From Owenia fusiformis (lineage: Eukaryota; Annelida; Polychaeta; Sabellida; Oweniidae), in contig CAIIXF020000002.1 in the NCBI GenBank assembly GCA_903813345.2, forward strand, positions 1,652,001-1,716,000: a DNA stretch of 64,000 bases, written 5' to 3'. Below the pieces are notes generated by a model. The model was given only the letters and a program-made list of their open reading frames with translations. It did no database searches and had not been told where the DNA came from. Below, piece by piece: positions 46,791 to 57,069 of the stretch. The stretch's first letter is position 1. The number at the start of each line of letters is the position of its first letter. The position numbers were made by a program, and so were the translations under genes.

Positions 46791-49700
46791 CTAGATAGAA
46801 TTGGTATGGACAATTTGAATATGGACAATGGACAATTTGAATATTCATATGAATCTAAAGTAGAAATACCCAGTGAGAATACCTCTTTAAGCGGAACACA
46901 TTTGTAAGTATGTTATTGGGCCTTAATAACTGGAACACCTTCAGAAAATGATAACTATTTTGTGGCTCGACATTCAAAAACACTTTTTGTTCGATGCATG
47001 TTATGGCTAAAGATATGGTAGACGGGAAAATACTTAAACGGATTTCTGACGATGAAAAAGTTTCAACATATTGAAAATGGCTCCTTGAGAATGTACACAA
47101 AAGGAACAAGGTTTTGTCGATTAAATGGAGCAGACTGGGAACGATTTAGACTTAAAACGTGCAAAATGTAAACATTATTCAAAATGGAACAAAAAAATCT
47201 AAATCACTGAGAATGTTAAACTCGACAGTGAGATAATACGACATACATGTATTCATTCTCTTTTAGGTGATTACCCGCGCCATGTCCACATGATGATTAA
47301 TATTCCACTACCCATGCGGGTTTCGTGGAAAATCACTTGTGAACAATGTAAAGATATTCAACTTAATAGAATGACAGAATGAGTGTACTAGTATTTGTTC
47401 AAATTGTAGGTAGATTTTACCTGCTTGCCTGCATACCACTTTGGCTTCTTCGATTCCAAAATCATTTCCACATACAGTTGAAAAACCAAGAAACGTGTAG
47501 AAATATCTAGCGGTTTCCTAAAATTAATATAGGTGAAGGTCAATAACGAGATATAGTATTTTGAATTCGACATAAGTTGGGTTGCTGGGATTGGATCATT
47601 TTTAGCCTTGTTATAAATACTCTTCTTTTTTGTTCACTATTCGTTTTTTCATTGTTGTGGATTTGCCCATTTGCGCGATACATCAATACTGGCCCATTTA
47701 GAATAATGACTGCTTTTGAGCAAAAGGTGGCATTTTTTAACCGAAAAGCGCTTCGTAGATATTTTCTACAAATGAACATTTACAGATATATTTGGACTTT
47801 AAGAATCTACCTGCACTTTCAGAAACCACGTTGACACTCTCGTATGTCTTAATGATAAATTGGAAAACGAATTACTGAGTGATATTAAGAAATGCTTGCC
47901 AGAGGGACTTTCCGCTTTAAGTGAAATTAGAGGGATATTGGGTCTAGTAAGTCATGACCGAGGATTCAAATCTATAAAACACACATTTCTTTACATAAAA
48001 TATTATAGGAATATCCTATGGTTTTGAAAAAATATCATTTATATCCATGAGTGGATATTGATATCTTCATGAGTGAGCGCAGCGAATGAGTGAAGATATT
48101 TGTATCCATGAGTGGATATAATTGATATTTTTGAAAAACCATGGGATTGTCCGTTTATCCCATGGGAAATTATCATCAGCGAAAAAAGTTTAAAAATATA
48201 ATTTGAGAAAAAATTTGAAAATATAATTGAAAAAATTGAAATTTTGAAATTTTTTAAAAATATTTTTGAAAATAATTAAAAAATGTATATAGAATTTTTT
48301 TTTGAAAAAAATTCGAAACCATCGAATATCACTTTTAAAACCATCGAATATCACTTTTCAAACCATCGAATATCACTTTTTAAGACGTGATATTCGATAG
48401 TTTAAAAGTGATATTCGATGGTTTGTGAATTTTATACTAAAATATGATATCTTGATCCACATATCAAATATATCTTCATGTGATATTCGATCTATATCCT
48501 TGCAACCATGGGATAAATATATTTATCTCATGGTTACAAGGATAAAGATCGAATATCAGGTGAAGATATATTTGATATATGGATCAAGATATCATATTTT
48601 AGCAAAAATCCCCAAACCATCGAATATCACTTCTCAAACCATCGAATATCACTTCTCAAAGTGATATTCGATGGTTTCAAAAGTGATATTCGATGGTTTC
48701 AAAAGTGATATTCGATGGTTTCAAAAGTGATATTCGATGGTTTAGATTTTATCAATATTTTTTTGTCAATTTTTTTTCAAGATTTTCTTTAAACATTTTT
48801 TTAGATTTTTTCCTTCAAATTTTTTTGTTTTTGCAAAACATTTTTTCGTCTTTTTTAAAACATTTTTTAACACTTTTTTTTGCTGGGTTAATAAATTCCC
48901 ATGGGATAAACGGACAATCCTATTGTTTTTCAAAAAATATCAATAATATCCACTCAATGATATCAATATCTTCACCTATTCGCTGCGCTCACTCGTAAAT
49001 ATATCAATATCCACTCATGGATATAAATGATATTTTTTCAAAATCATAGGATATTCCTATATTATCCATGCAAATGCCAACCCAATTTTGTAAATTCTAA
49101 AAGTAATGTACAACAACCCTAGCTAGATGTGAAGTTAGAAAAGGAGGAAAATCTGGATAGATCAAACACTTACAACATTATAACATTTTTGATGAAGTTG
49201 ATGTACTTTGAATTTTGCAAGGAGTTTCTTTAAAACACTTCAAAGACTTTACATTGAATGTAGAAATCATCAAGTCAACGTTATATTTATCTAAATACGG
49301 TGCTTGTGGCAGCAATATCTGCAACATGTTGCAAAAATATATGTACAACCCTGTGCACTTTTTTATTTATTGCAATTGTTATGCTGCTTAACCTGAAATA
49401 AATTTTTATTACAAAGATACCGACCCACTTCTCCTTTGCATTTCCTTCAGGCTCTTCACAGAATCTTACAAGTCCATGTCCCCATTGGTAACCTCCCAAA
49501 GAAAGACATTTCACAAACTCATGGATTTCTGAAGTAATCGAATGGACAAGCAACTAACTCATTTTGCAACAACATTACATCAAAAAAATAAATCAACTCA
49601 AATGCATTTAAATTTGATATATTATATTTGTGTTTCGATTTGGACAAATTTTGTCGTTTTCATGTCATCAACTATACGTGGTGGCATTTTACACAACAGG

Positions 49701-52099
49701 GGGAGAACCCCCAGGGTTCAAAAATGACGTACGTCTATAATGTAAATCTGTATTGAGATGCCATACCGTCCTGATTGGTCCAAATCGGCGGAATCAACAT
49801 TTGCGTATGTATGACTGATGTGATCAATATGCTTAAATCGATTAAAACATCTCAATGACGTGTTATATTCGAAACCTGACTGATGAGACACAAACGAAGG
49901 TGGTACGCAAGAGACGTTATATGGCTGTCATCACCAAAGATTTGGGGGTTTCCCTCCTCTTATTTTACACTTACTAGGTTCCTCCTCGAAGCAGAACACA
50001 CTAACATGACGACAATGTTCCACTTCTCGCTTGGTACAAAGTTGTATAGTTGGATATATCCATTCATTATTTTGGCAATCCAATGCGACAGATTTTCTCG
50101 CGCTTCCCTGCCCAAATTGATTGTAAGGAACAGCGAATGCATGTCTCCCCAAGCCACTGTTTTCACATGTTAAATAGGCAAAACGACGGTCCATAACGTC
50201 ATTTATAAGTCCCGTCGGACAAAGGTTTGCCCATTCCCCTTCGTGAAAAACTTCAGGTCTCCCAGAGAATGAATTTCCACCAGAAAGTCGAGTTTTTATG
50301 CCATTTTTCGTACATGATATAGTTACAAAATTGTTAGGTGAACAGCCCTGGTTGCCTTTATCCCACCGTTCTATGTTGCATTGAGAGAGACTCGCTTCGT
50401 TCCCATTACATTGAATTCTGCTTGATGCAACACCTTTTGTATTCATCAAAGGTTCCACATAAAATTCTCCTTCCCCATACGTCGCAAGTCCAGATTTGAT
50501 TGTTACTGCATCATCAGGGTTGAAGCCCAGCTCCCCACACACAACTCTCGATTCCGTATCACCCCATTGTTCATCACACACATACTTAAAGGCCGACCTT
50601 CCCATACAACGTTATTTTTTAACATATATAACTATCATATTAATTTGCCACTAAGAAGAATATTAATGCTTTATTATATACTTAACATACTTTTAAAGTT
50701 TTTTCTGCAAAAATATCGAAGTACGGCCATTAGATTGAGTAAAAGGTATGATGTAGGATTAGAATCACAGACGTTGGAATTTGTTCATTATTGTATATTC
50801 TCTCTTTATAGCTCTTGTTGTGATAGGTTCCACGGAGCAACCAACGATTGCCTTCTAACGACACGTGATGGTTTAAGTGTGCTATACTAGAGCCCAAAAA
50901 AGTTCTAAAATCATTATCCTATTTAAGTAACCATATTCAGAGTATTGGGAATTTATTTTAGCAATGCTATCCCACATGAATCTAGTTGTTAAGACTCGAT
51001 CAAGTTGAGTTCTTCAGATCACTCGCAAACGGCAGAAAAGATAGGGTCGTGTAAACCAGAATGGTATTGACTTAACATGTAATATACACCATTGAGTTAT
51101 GACTTAGCATCGGGATATCATCATGCATGTCACCATATGATCCTCATTATCTCAGGAAAACTCAAGTTTATCGAGTCTCTACAAGTAGATTCATGTGGGA
51201 TAGTATTGGTAGGATCCATTTTACAAAGTAAGAATATGGGTTCTTAAACAGGACATTAAAGCTTAACTAAGGCTTTTTGAAATTTCTGTAAGCTGTATAC
51301 CTCTTTTTATGTGCTTGCGTGTAAATCTGCTTGACTCTTAACATACCAAACTCTATGGACTCTGTTATATCTCCATAATCATCATCTACCCATTCATTTC
51401 TCCGGATCAATTGTACTCTAAGTTCTGCATCTATGAACAAAATGAAAATGTCTAGAGGGGTGTTTTCATTTCAAACCACATTGTAATTACCATCACTTAA
51501 AATTATGGTACCATGTCGAAACAAGTGGCTAAACAAGCTACACTGTTAAAACCTAGCATTTAGTTTGTATCAGAGACTAACCCTATATAGTCATGGGCGT
51601 AGCGCTATTCTTCAAAGAAAACATGCGTTTGGTCCCGAGCGAGCTCATTCGAGCCTCGAGAATTACGAGTCATTACGGGCAAAGAGGAGCACGACCCCGG
51701 CTTGTACGATGCTCGTAATTGTTGTTTTCAATGCCCGTACAATGCCCGTACGAGCTTGTACGAGGCCCGTTATCGGACTTTTTTACAGCACAAAAAGGTG
51801 TTGTCCCATTGGTGTACGGCTAACTTAACGAGGCCCATACGAGGTTGTTCAGGGCCCGTAAACGAAGAAATTGTTGCTTATCGGATCAGTCTGAAATTCT
51901 TATTTTCATTTTCCCCTTAGAGTAAGACTTTTTTAAAATTGAATGAATTGAATACCTTTTACTAGTGTTCCAGGACATTCTTCTATTTCTTCAAGGGTAC
52001 AATCCCCTGTGGTACTTTGAGAACCTCGAAATAGGCAGGTTTTCAAACGCATTCTTGTGTTGCCCTTCGAGCGACATGTTTCACTCCAGTCACCCCATT
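46210..52099 (-). CDS. TSP1 and SRCR-domain secreted or surface protein, 5' end not seen
   Basis: Minus-strand exons joining in phase: 51956-52099 (TSP1: EWGDWSETC), 51301-51430, 49975-50597, 49413-49528, 47421-47517, 46210-46790 with the stop at 46210-46212. The SRCR-like units follow the pattern VCDEQWGDTESRVVCGELGF / IQCNGNEASLSQC; TVCGNDFGIEEAKVVCRQAG / VKCKGSELNLAEC; ICATNWGDKEARVVCKQLGM / VECNGDERHLGQC; a divergent one includes GEWANLCPTG and HVSVFC. SRCR domains are disulphide-rich ligand-binding modules of scavenger receptors and innate immune proteins. No membrane helix is visible, so secretion is likely. The first exon is missing: either it is unrecognised or it is shared with the gene at 55698 (see findings). 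Confidence 0.75.
47421..47517 (-). CDS. SRCR gene exon, SRCR 3 core
   Basis: Acceptor TAATTTTAG, donor GTAAAATC. Encodes ETARYFYTFLGFSTVCGNDF and GIEEAKVVCRQA, the standard TVC...EAxVVCRQ core of an SRCR domain. Confidence 0.72.
47530..48006. other. SRCR gene intron, nothing recognised
   Basis: A chance 85-codon plus-strand frame at 47577-47834 has no family resemblance that I see. Confidence 0.45.
48007..49058. mobile_element. 1.05-kb foldback element built of inverted tandem repeats
   Basis: Flanked by ATATTAT on both sides (48000-48006, 49059-49065). Arms of about 190 bp: AGGAATATCCTATGG at the left tip, inverted at the right; both contain CATGAGTGGATATTGATAT, TGAGCGCAGCGAATGAGT and CCCATGGGA/GGACAATCC. 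Inside are clusters of CCATCGAATATCACTTTT in both orientations (about 48318-48422 and 48612-48745), then a central palindrome around CATGGGATAAATATATTTAT. The entire element folds on itself. No coding frame. Confidence 0.9.
49070..49410. other. SRCR gene intron, nothing recognised
   Basis: AT-rich, no repeat or exon seen. Confidence 0.45.
49413..49528 (-). CDS. SRCR gene exon, linker into SRCR 3
   Basis: Acceptor TTACTTCAG; encodes HEFVKCLSLGGYQWGHGLVR and EEPEGNAKEKWVGIF. The donor is uncertain: GTAATA at 49411 gives phase 0, needed by the next exon; GTATCT at 49419 gives a mismatch. Confidence 0.5.
49975..50597 (-). CDS. SRCR gene exon, most of SRCR 1 and a divergent SRCR 2
   Basis: 623 bases, 207 codons. 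First part SAFKYVCDEQWGDTESRVVC to NNFVTISC completes SRCR 1; then RLSGGNSFSGRPEVFHEGEW to HVSVFCFEEEP forms a second unit with fewer of the standard Cys. Donor GTAAGTGT at 49969-49974. The acceptor lacks a good pyrimidine tract. Confidence 0.75.
50930..51250. mobile_element. Imperfect inverted-repeat element in the SRCR intron
   Basis: ATGCTATCCCACATGAATCT and AGACTCGATCAAGTTGAGTT at the left recur inverted as AAACTCAAGTTTATCGAGTC and AGATTCATGTGGGATAGTAT at the right; tips AACCATATTC / GAATATGGGTT. Confidence 0.75.
51301..51430 (-). CDS. SRCR gene exon, start of first SRCR unit
   Basis: Acceptor TTCATAG, donor AGAG followed by GTATAC. Encodes AELRVQLIRRNEWVDDDYGD and GMLRVKQIYTQAHKK, the first strands of an SRCR domain. 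It ends with AG, which the next exon's G completes. An earlier GTATGT donor exists but gives the wrong phase. Confidence 0.6.
51956..52099 (-). CDS. SRCR gene exon, TSP1 domain
   Basis: Acceptor TTCTTTACAG; 144 bases with phase 1 at both ends if the donor is AAAG followed by GTATTC. Encodes WGDWSETCRSKGNTRMRLKT, then CLFRG and IEECPG, the WxxW, CxxxC and Arg-rich strand of a thrombospondin type 1 repeat. The hydrophobic run just upstream in the same frame is the intron's pyrimidine tract. Confidence 0.75.
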
Positions 52100-52179
52100 C
52101 TGTAAAGAATAATTGTTTTGTAACAACAAAAACAACAACAACACTTTTGATACTTAAGAATATCAAAGTTGACAAATTT

Positions 52180-52880
52180 AACTTTTTAAAACTAATTATG
52201 CTTTGTCATCGATTTTCAAGTATGAGGAGTTAAAACCACTTTGTAGTTTTATCAAATATTATCGGATGTAATATGTGAACCTTTTTGCATTTGAAAACTA
52301 TAATTTAATGATATTTTGTTTTGAAAATAAGATTTTGCTAGCAATAATTGAAATCAATAGGTAAAACACATTCAAACAAATTTTGTGTTGGAGTATATTG
52401 CTTAAAATGGAGAAATTGAATCACAAACCCAGATACCTGGTCGAGAGAAAAATGAATTTCATAATGACAATGGCAATGCTTTATAATGTAATGATTACAT
52501 AGCAGATGAAGTTTTACTTGATTCATCATGCAAAGTGAATAAAATAATGCTCTACGATGTAGTTGTGTATTTTATGATCTAAAATCTAAACATTTACCCA
52601 AAAATGGTAAGAATTCAAATACCTTTATAAAAAGACCAGCCATTTTTTCTCATGCCATTTTTGGGGAAATGGATTAATAATTTTTGGACTCATGTCAAGT
52701 TATGATTTGAAACGATATTCTGAAACTCCACTCGAGCATTTTAACAGATACAATTTTGGATACTTAAACCACGCATGGTTCAGCGTTGAATCAAATCAAA
52801 GAGTTCTGAAAGCCAAACGTTCGTAATGGAGGGTACATAGTACATACTGTCTAAAACCTTGACTACAGAATATAATTAGG
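52180..52880. other. Spacer between pseudoprotease stop and TSP1 exon
   Basis: No start-codon exon with signal peptide and a phase-1 donor could be found here, which leaves the SRCR gene without a private 5' end. Confidence 0.5.
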
Positions 52881-52883
52881 ATA

Positions 52884-53060
52884 CTACAAACCAGCTATTT
52901 TATCTGAAATCCATGTTAACATGTGTGAAACGCTAGTGTGTCCAGTTTTTCCTTTGCTAGTCTTTTCGCAGTTTCTCAAATCGATCCAGCTCATTATACC
53001 AATCACAGTTGCTGGATCTGCTTCTTTACTTTTACATACCACTGGCCCTCCACTATCAAC
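52884..53060 (-). CDS. Pseudoprotease gene exon 5, Ser195 region and stop
   Basis: Acceptor CTGTCCTAG; encodes VDSGGPVVCKSKEADPAT, GIMSWIDLRNC and MLTWISDKIAGL, then TAG at 52884-52886. The C-terminal helix is typical of trypsin-fold domains. Confidence 0.85.
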   Translation of the reverse strand, partial: VDSGGPVVCKSKEADPATVIGIMSWIDLRNCEKTSKGKTGHTSVSHMLTWISDKIAGL

Positions 53061-55698
53061 CTAGGACAGAATGTGAACGTGTGATAGCTGTAACAATATT
53101 AATGTTTCCGTTTCACATGTAAACCACATAGTTTGAAATACAGATATAACCCCATGTGCTACTTCCGTAATCTATGAGTCTGTTTTAATAATTTGTAACA
53201 ATAGCAAACAGGTTAAGTAGACAGCATTGCAGGTACCATTGTAAATCGTGATGAACCGAGGGTCACTTAGTAACAAGCATAGCGTAACAATCCAGATCAA
53301 ACGTGAAATAAAGTGCGGTAAATTCAACGCTCCATGTAGGAATCGAACCCAGGACCTTATTGAAAGTCTGACACTCCACCACATGAGCTATAAAATTTTA
53401 GCTTTATTACTACAGCTCGGCAACGACTTACTTGACATAACGTCCCAGTACCTTGATTAGTTTCAGTGATAGCAACAGTCTGGTTAAAGGTGAGTTTTTT
53501 GCCATACTCATCAACAGAAACAACATTTAAAGATCTCAATTCAGAAGAACTTGATGATGCTATTAAAATAGAAAATTAATAGTTAACAAGGATTTGAGTT
53601 AAGCTCAGTGAATCTTAAACGACATTGGACAAGTCACGATATTTTGAAGCTATAATTCTTACTTTCATGACAAATTAAAATTGCATAGACGTAGATATAA
53701 GTTGAGTAATATTGCATATATGCGTAAAGCCTCTGTCACATTTGCTCTTAGACAGGCGTACGGCGGTTATAGCTTCACAAATTCGATACAGTATAGAAAA
53801 TCTAAATCATACTGCTTATCCTTATATTTTATGTTGCATATTTCTCTCGATTTTGGAAAGCTACAGCCGTCGTACGGTTGCCGTAGATCAAATGTGACTG
53901 AGGCATAAAATACATTATTTACAAGTCCACGGTGTAATGGTAAACAAAATATAACAAACGCATTTACGCGCAATACGTACACATGGAGTACCGCCCAAAG
54001 TCCGCCATTTCACAATACCATCTCTTCAATTTATTATGTTTCACACATTGTCGTTCTGTAGAATCTCTACATACACTTATCGGGAGATTGCTCGGGCGTG
54101 CAGTCGGCTTTGTGAAGTCCAATGGGGCGTCGAGCTTGATCAAAGCTATATCATTTTTCAATGGACGACCTAAGGAATCCTTGGTGTAATTCTTATGGAT
54201 TACAACATTTGCAATTCCCCTTGTTTGCCCGTCTTTCTGCTTGTCTCGACCTTCAGGTAAACCAGTGGTCACGGTCCAATGTTTAAGCTCACATTTCGAA
54301 TACCTTCATATCAATGCAATAAAAAGCAAAAAATGATAATAAGATATGGAATGAATGAGGAAGGATGTGTGTGAAATGGAGTGAATGTATAAAAAATATA
54401 TATGTAAGAATATATTACAGAAGTCATATATGATGATAATAATAAAAAATAACAATAAAAAAAAAATAATAAAAAGCAAAAAGAATGAAGGGATTGCAAG
54501 AAAATATTTTTGTTTAGTAATCGTGTGCTCTCAAAGGATTGTGATTGGGGCAAAACTAAAGTAAATACTCCAACTTACAAAAACTCTTGGTCAGCGGAAC
54601 AACAATATCCCTTATAGCAAACACAATTAGCAGCTGTCAGTAACCACGTATCAGACAGAATAACACCACTGCAAAAATGACCATCACTATCACCATCAAA
54701 ATAGCGAACGCTCTTTGAGATAGAAATCATGTAAGCGTAAGCCTCAACGTTCGAAATGGGGGTGCCACCAGTAGATTGGCTGTTGTTAGAATTTAAACAT
54801 TCACACTTTCCTATTTCAATCGGCTGTTTTCCGTAACATTTGTCGCTGGGCTGTGCGACTTCACTATCATCCATACACAATTTACGACGTTCCCTCGATG
54901 AGCAGCCTGCCATGATACCGGGACAGCCACTCCATGGACTCCACATGGCCCAAGATAATATACCATCTGGTAGGTAAAAAGTAAAAAATCAGCATTAAAC
55001 ATAATTTCAGTGCATTGTCATTATTACGTAAATTATATAATTATGTAGATGTCCAATTTTTACAATTTAAACTCAATACTCATCAGTCTTTACAATCAGG
55101 GGAATTTACTAAAAAGTATACCTGGAATACGAAGGTTGCTCAGATTTTCTTCCACAAATACATATTTGTTGCTTAAGGCATCCGTGCGATCAGCTAGAAC
55201 TGTTTTTAACAAATAATCATCGCTGTATTTATGCAATGCCGTTTTAAGTTCCGTCACTAGATTGATCTGTTGACGAATCGTGTTTCGTTTATAGCCCTTC
55301 ACTACAGCGAGGCTTAATTTGATAATATTATTTTTGTCTTTTTTATTATCTACAGACGAAAGAAAAAGTGACACAGAATCACGTCCAGTTTTGAATCCAA
55401 GTCCTGTGGATACCTCTCCAACAGCACTCAATACTCGGTTAATCGCTTCTCTTGATTTACTCATTTCTAACCTATCCTTTGATAATATATTTGCTTTAAT
55501 GTATTCCTCTATACGTTTTGAACCAAGCTTTAGTTGTCGATACAGGTTGACGACAGTCAGTTCTTGCATCAAGTCATTTGTCGATTTATATCTTATAACG
55601 GCAATTTGTTTGAGATCATCGACGTCTCCTTTGCTCTGAGCCAATCCAGCATGGACACACACCAGAAAGAAGCAGATGGCGTATGTTGTACTTGTCAT
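52884..55698 (-). CDS. Secreted protein with novel helical domain, TSP1 and inactive serine protease domain
   Basis: Five exons in phase: 55122-55698, 54579-54966, 53981-54303, 53432-53559, 52884-53060; about 530 residues. Order: signal peptide (YAICFFLVCVHAGLAQ), about 170 mostly helical residues with no family that I recognise, a TSP1 repeat (WAMWSPWSGC, RERRKLC), then a trypsin-like domain. The domain keeps NDIALIKL (Asp102) and DSGGPVVC (Ser195), but TAANC replaces TAAHC (His57 to Asn), VDSGGP replaces GDSGGP (Gly193 of the oxyanion hole to Val), and the R/K-IVGG activation site is absent. By comparison with other serine protease homologues it should not cleave peptides and may act as a binding or regulatory protein outside the cell. 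Confidence 0.8.
53335..53402 (-). other. tRNA-like SINE head in the pseudoprotease intron
   Basis: The minus strand reads TAGCTCATGTGGTGGAGTG (A box) and GGTTCGATTCC (perfect B box) about 40 bases apart, with a possible anticodon loop CTTTCAA. Acceptor-stem pairing is poor, so a tRNA-derived SINE is more likely than a tRNA gene. Confidence 0.55.
53432..53559 (-). CDS. Pseudoprotease gene exon 4
   Basis: Acceptor TTTTAATAG, donor GTAAGT. Encodes SSSSELRSLNVVSVDEYGKK to NQGTGTLCQ, the strand before the active-site serine; the residue six before Ser195 is Thr, not the Asp of trypsin. Confidence 0.75.
53726..53907. mobile_element. Family C MITE copy 2
   Basis: Left AAGCCTCTGTCACATTTGCT and GGCGTACGGCGGTTATAGCT pair with right AGCTACAGCCGTCGTACGG and AATGTGACTGAGGC. 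The middle has ATATTTCTCTCGATTTTG, as in the 42091 copy. Confidence 0.8.
53981..54303 (-). CDS. Pseudoprotease gene exon 3, Asp102 region
   Basis: Encodes HWTVTTGLPEGRDKQ, VVIHKNYTKDSLGRPLKNDI (Asp102 motif) and ISVCRDSTERQC. The donor is probably GTACGT at 53979, leaving one T. The acceptor AAG at 54304 has an adequate upstream tract. Confidence 0.75.
54579..54966 (-). CDS. Pseudoprotease gene exon 2, TSP1 and start of protease domain
   Basis: Acceptor CCTACCAG, donor GTAAGT. Encodes WSPWSGCPGIMAGCSSRERR, KCECLNSNN, GGTPISNVEAYAYMISI (degraded mature N-terminus) and CSGVILSDTWLLTAANC, in which Asn stands for the catalytic His. Confidence 0.85.
55122..55698 (-). CDS. Pseudoprotease gene exon 1, signal peptide and novel domain
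   Basis: ATG at 55698; 192 codons plus G to the donor GTATAC. MTSTTYAICFFLVCVHAGLA is a clear signal peptide. The rest is Lys/Leu/Val-rich with no Cys, several amphipathic helices (KQIAVIRYKSTNDLMQELTV, KRIEEYIKANILSK, REAINRVLSAVGEVS) and no match that I know. Confidence 0.85.
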
Positions 55699-55699
55699 A

Positions 55700-56427
55700 G
55701 CTTAAAGGCAGAATCAGATCTATAGGGGTGAAACAAATTACAAGCAACATGTACAATTGACCTACCAATCTGTTCCTTACATTCTCAAATACAATATCTC
55801 CCAAAAGATTCACGATATGTTATAAATTGGTGAAGTTATAATAGATTCAAAGTGCAAAAATGGGTGAAAAATGTCTTTAGAATTCTCCCAAATAATAATG
55901 ATGGCAACCATTCTTATAGAAAATTAATACATTATTGTAAAAATCTTTACTCTTCCTGAAATAAAGTGTGCACTTTGGGGATTTTTAGAAAATAGACATG
56001 AAAAGGAATGACATTAGCCAGAAATATTTTAAAATTGAAACAATTTTTTGTTAGACTGCTCGCTAGATCTGATTCTGATTTATAATCTAAAATAACAGTT
56101 AATTATTAACTATGAAATCATAATAAAATGCAGTGTTTAATATGAATACCTAAAATAACGCCTAGATATTTATTTTTTAATTTATTTAGTCATGTAAAAT
56201 ATACTTACATGTACTTTGAATGAAAGCCATGCTCACATCGAATAGTAATGAAATACGAGATTGAATATGAGTCTACATGAAAGCCTGACCGTAATTCGTA
56301 GTTCTTAGCACACATGTAAAGTTTATTGCTATATATCATAAATTACAAAATAAACAGCGTATCAAATACACGTGTATAGATAACAATAAGCACTTCATTA
56401 TCATTATTGGTTTGCTTTTTGATTATG
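55700..56427. other. Upstream region of the pseudoprotease gene
   Basis: Probable promoter and 5' UTR lie just above 55698, but no TATA box or start site can be assigned. Confidence 0.4.
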
Positions 56428-56429
56428 TA

Positions 56430-57064
56430 CACTACCTCAAAAAGTTTGGAATTTTCTCTCATTGATCTGCATGTTAATTGGAGCTTGTGTTTTGTCCAAT
56501 TGCATAAAAAGGCTTACTTTATCACTGATTTTATGAATTGACCCTATTTCCATCTCTTCAGAAGTTCCCCTCATTGATTTTTCCGCGTTTACAAAGTGTT
56601 ATGTCCCACATTCGATATAGGTCTGGAGCTCGCTGAATAGGATGGTTTGACGCAAACAGCAAATCAAAATTATGTTAATTTGATTAAAAAATAAAGAAAA
56701 TTGTTTTATTTAGGGAATGGAACTTCCTAAAAGTTTGTACAGTTTAATGCAGTTAGGTTTATTTAAAATCATTTCGCTACCAAAAGTATTTCAATGAAAT
56801 GAGTTTTTTGAAAAAATAAATCATTCCAATAATTTTTTGCCTCTGATAAAAATAAGAAATAAGAAAGTCATCAATGCCCGACATATTGTGAGGAAGGAAA
56901 AATCATGAATAAAAAATCCAAAGATGATAAAATGATGCCGATGATGATCATTTATATGATAACTTCTTAAATAAGTCAATTTTCATTGATCCTTAAATAG
57001 AAATTCTAACGCTAGTACCAGTTAATGTATAGGAAAAAGGTTTCCAAACTCTTAGAGGGAATGT
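56430..57064. mobile_element. Tc1-type MITE
   Basis: TA-flanked; ends CACTACCTCAAAAAGTTTGG and CCAAACTCTTAGAGGGAATG are inverted repeats of the same style as the 875-bp element (AGTTTGG near the tip). About 635 bp, no transposase. Confidence 0.7.
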
Positions 57065-57069
57065 AGATT

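Noticed and set aside
47577-47834. 85-codon plus-strand frame
   Set aside because: Intronic, antisense to the SRCR gene and partly over an exon border; Phe/Trp-rich chance frame.
51933-52175. Apparent signal peptide before the TSP1 domain
   Set aside because: The hydrophobic run is the intron pyrimidine tract just before a good TTTACAG acceptor; real coding starts after it.
53248-53460. 70-codon plus-strand frame with CRNRTQDL
   Set aside because: It reads through the antisense of the tRNA-like SINE and part of a pseudoprotease exon.
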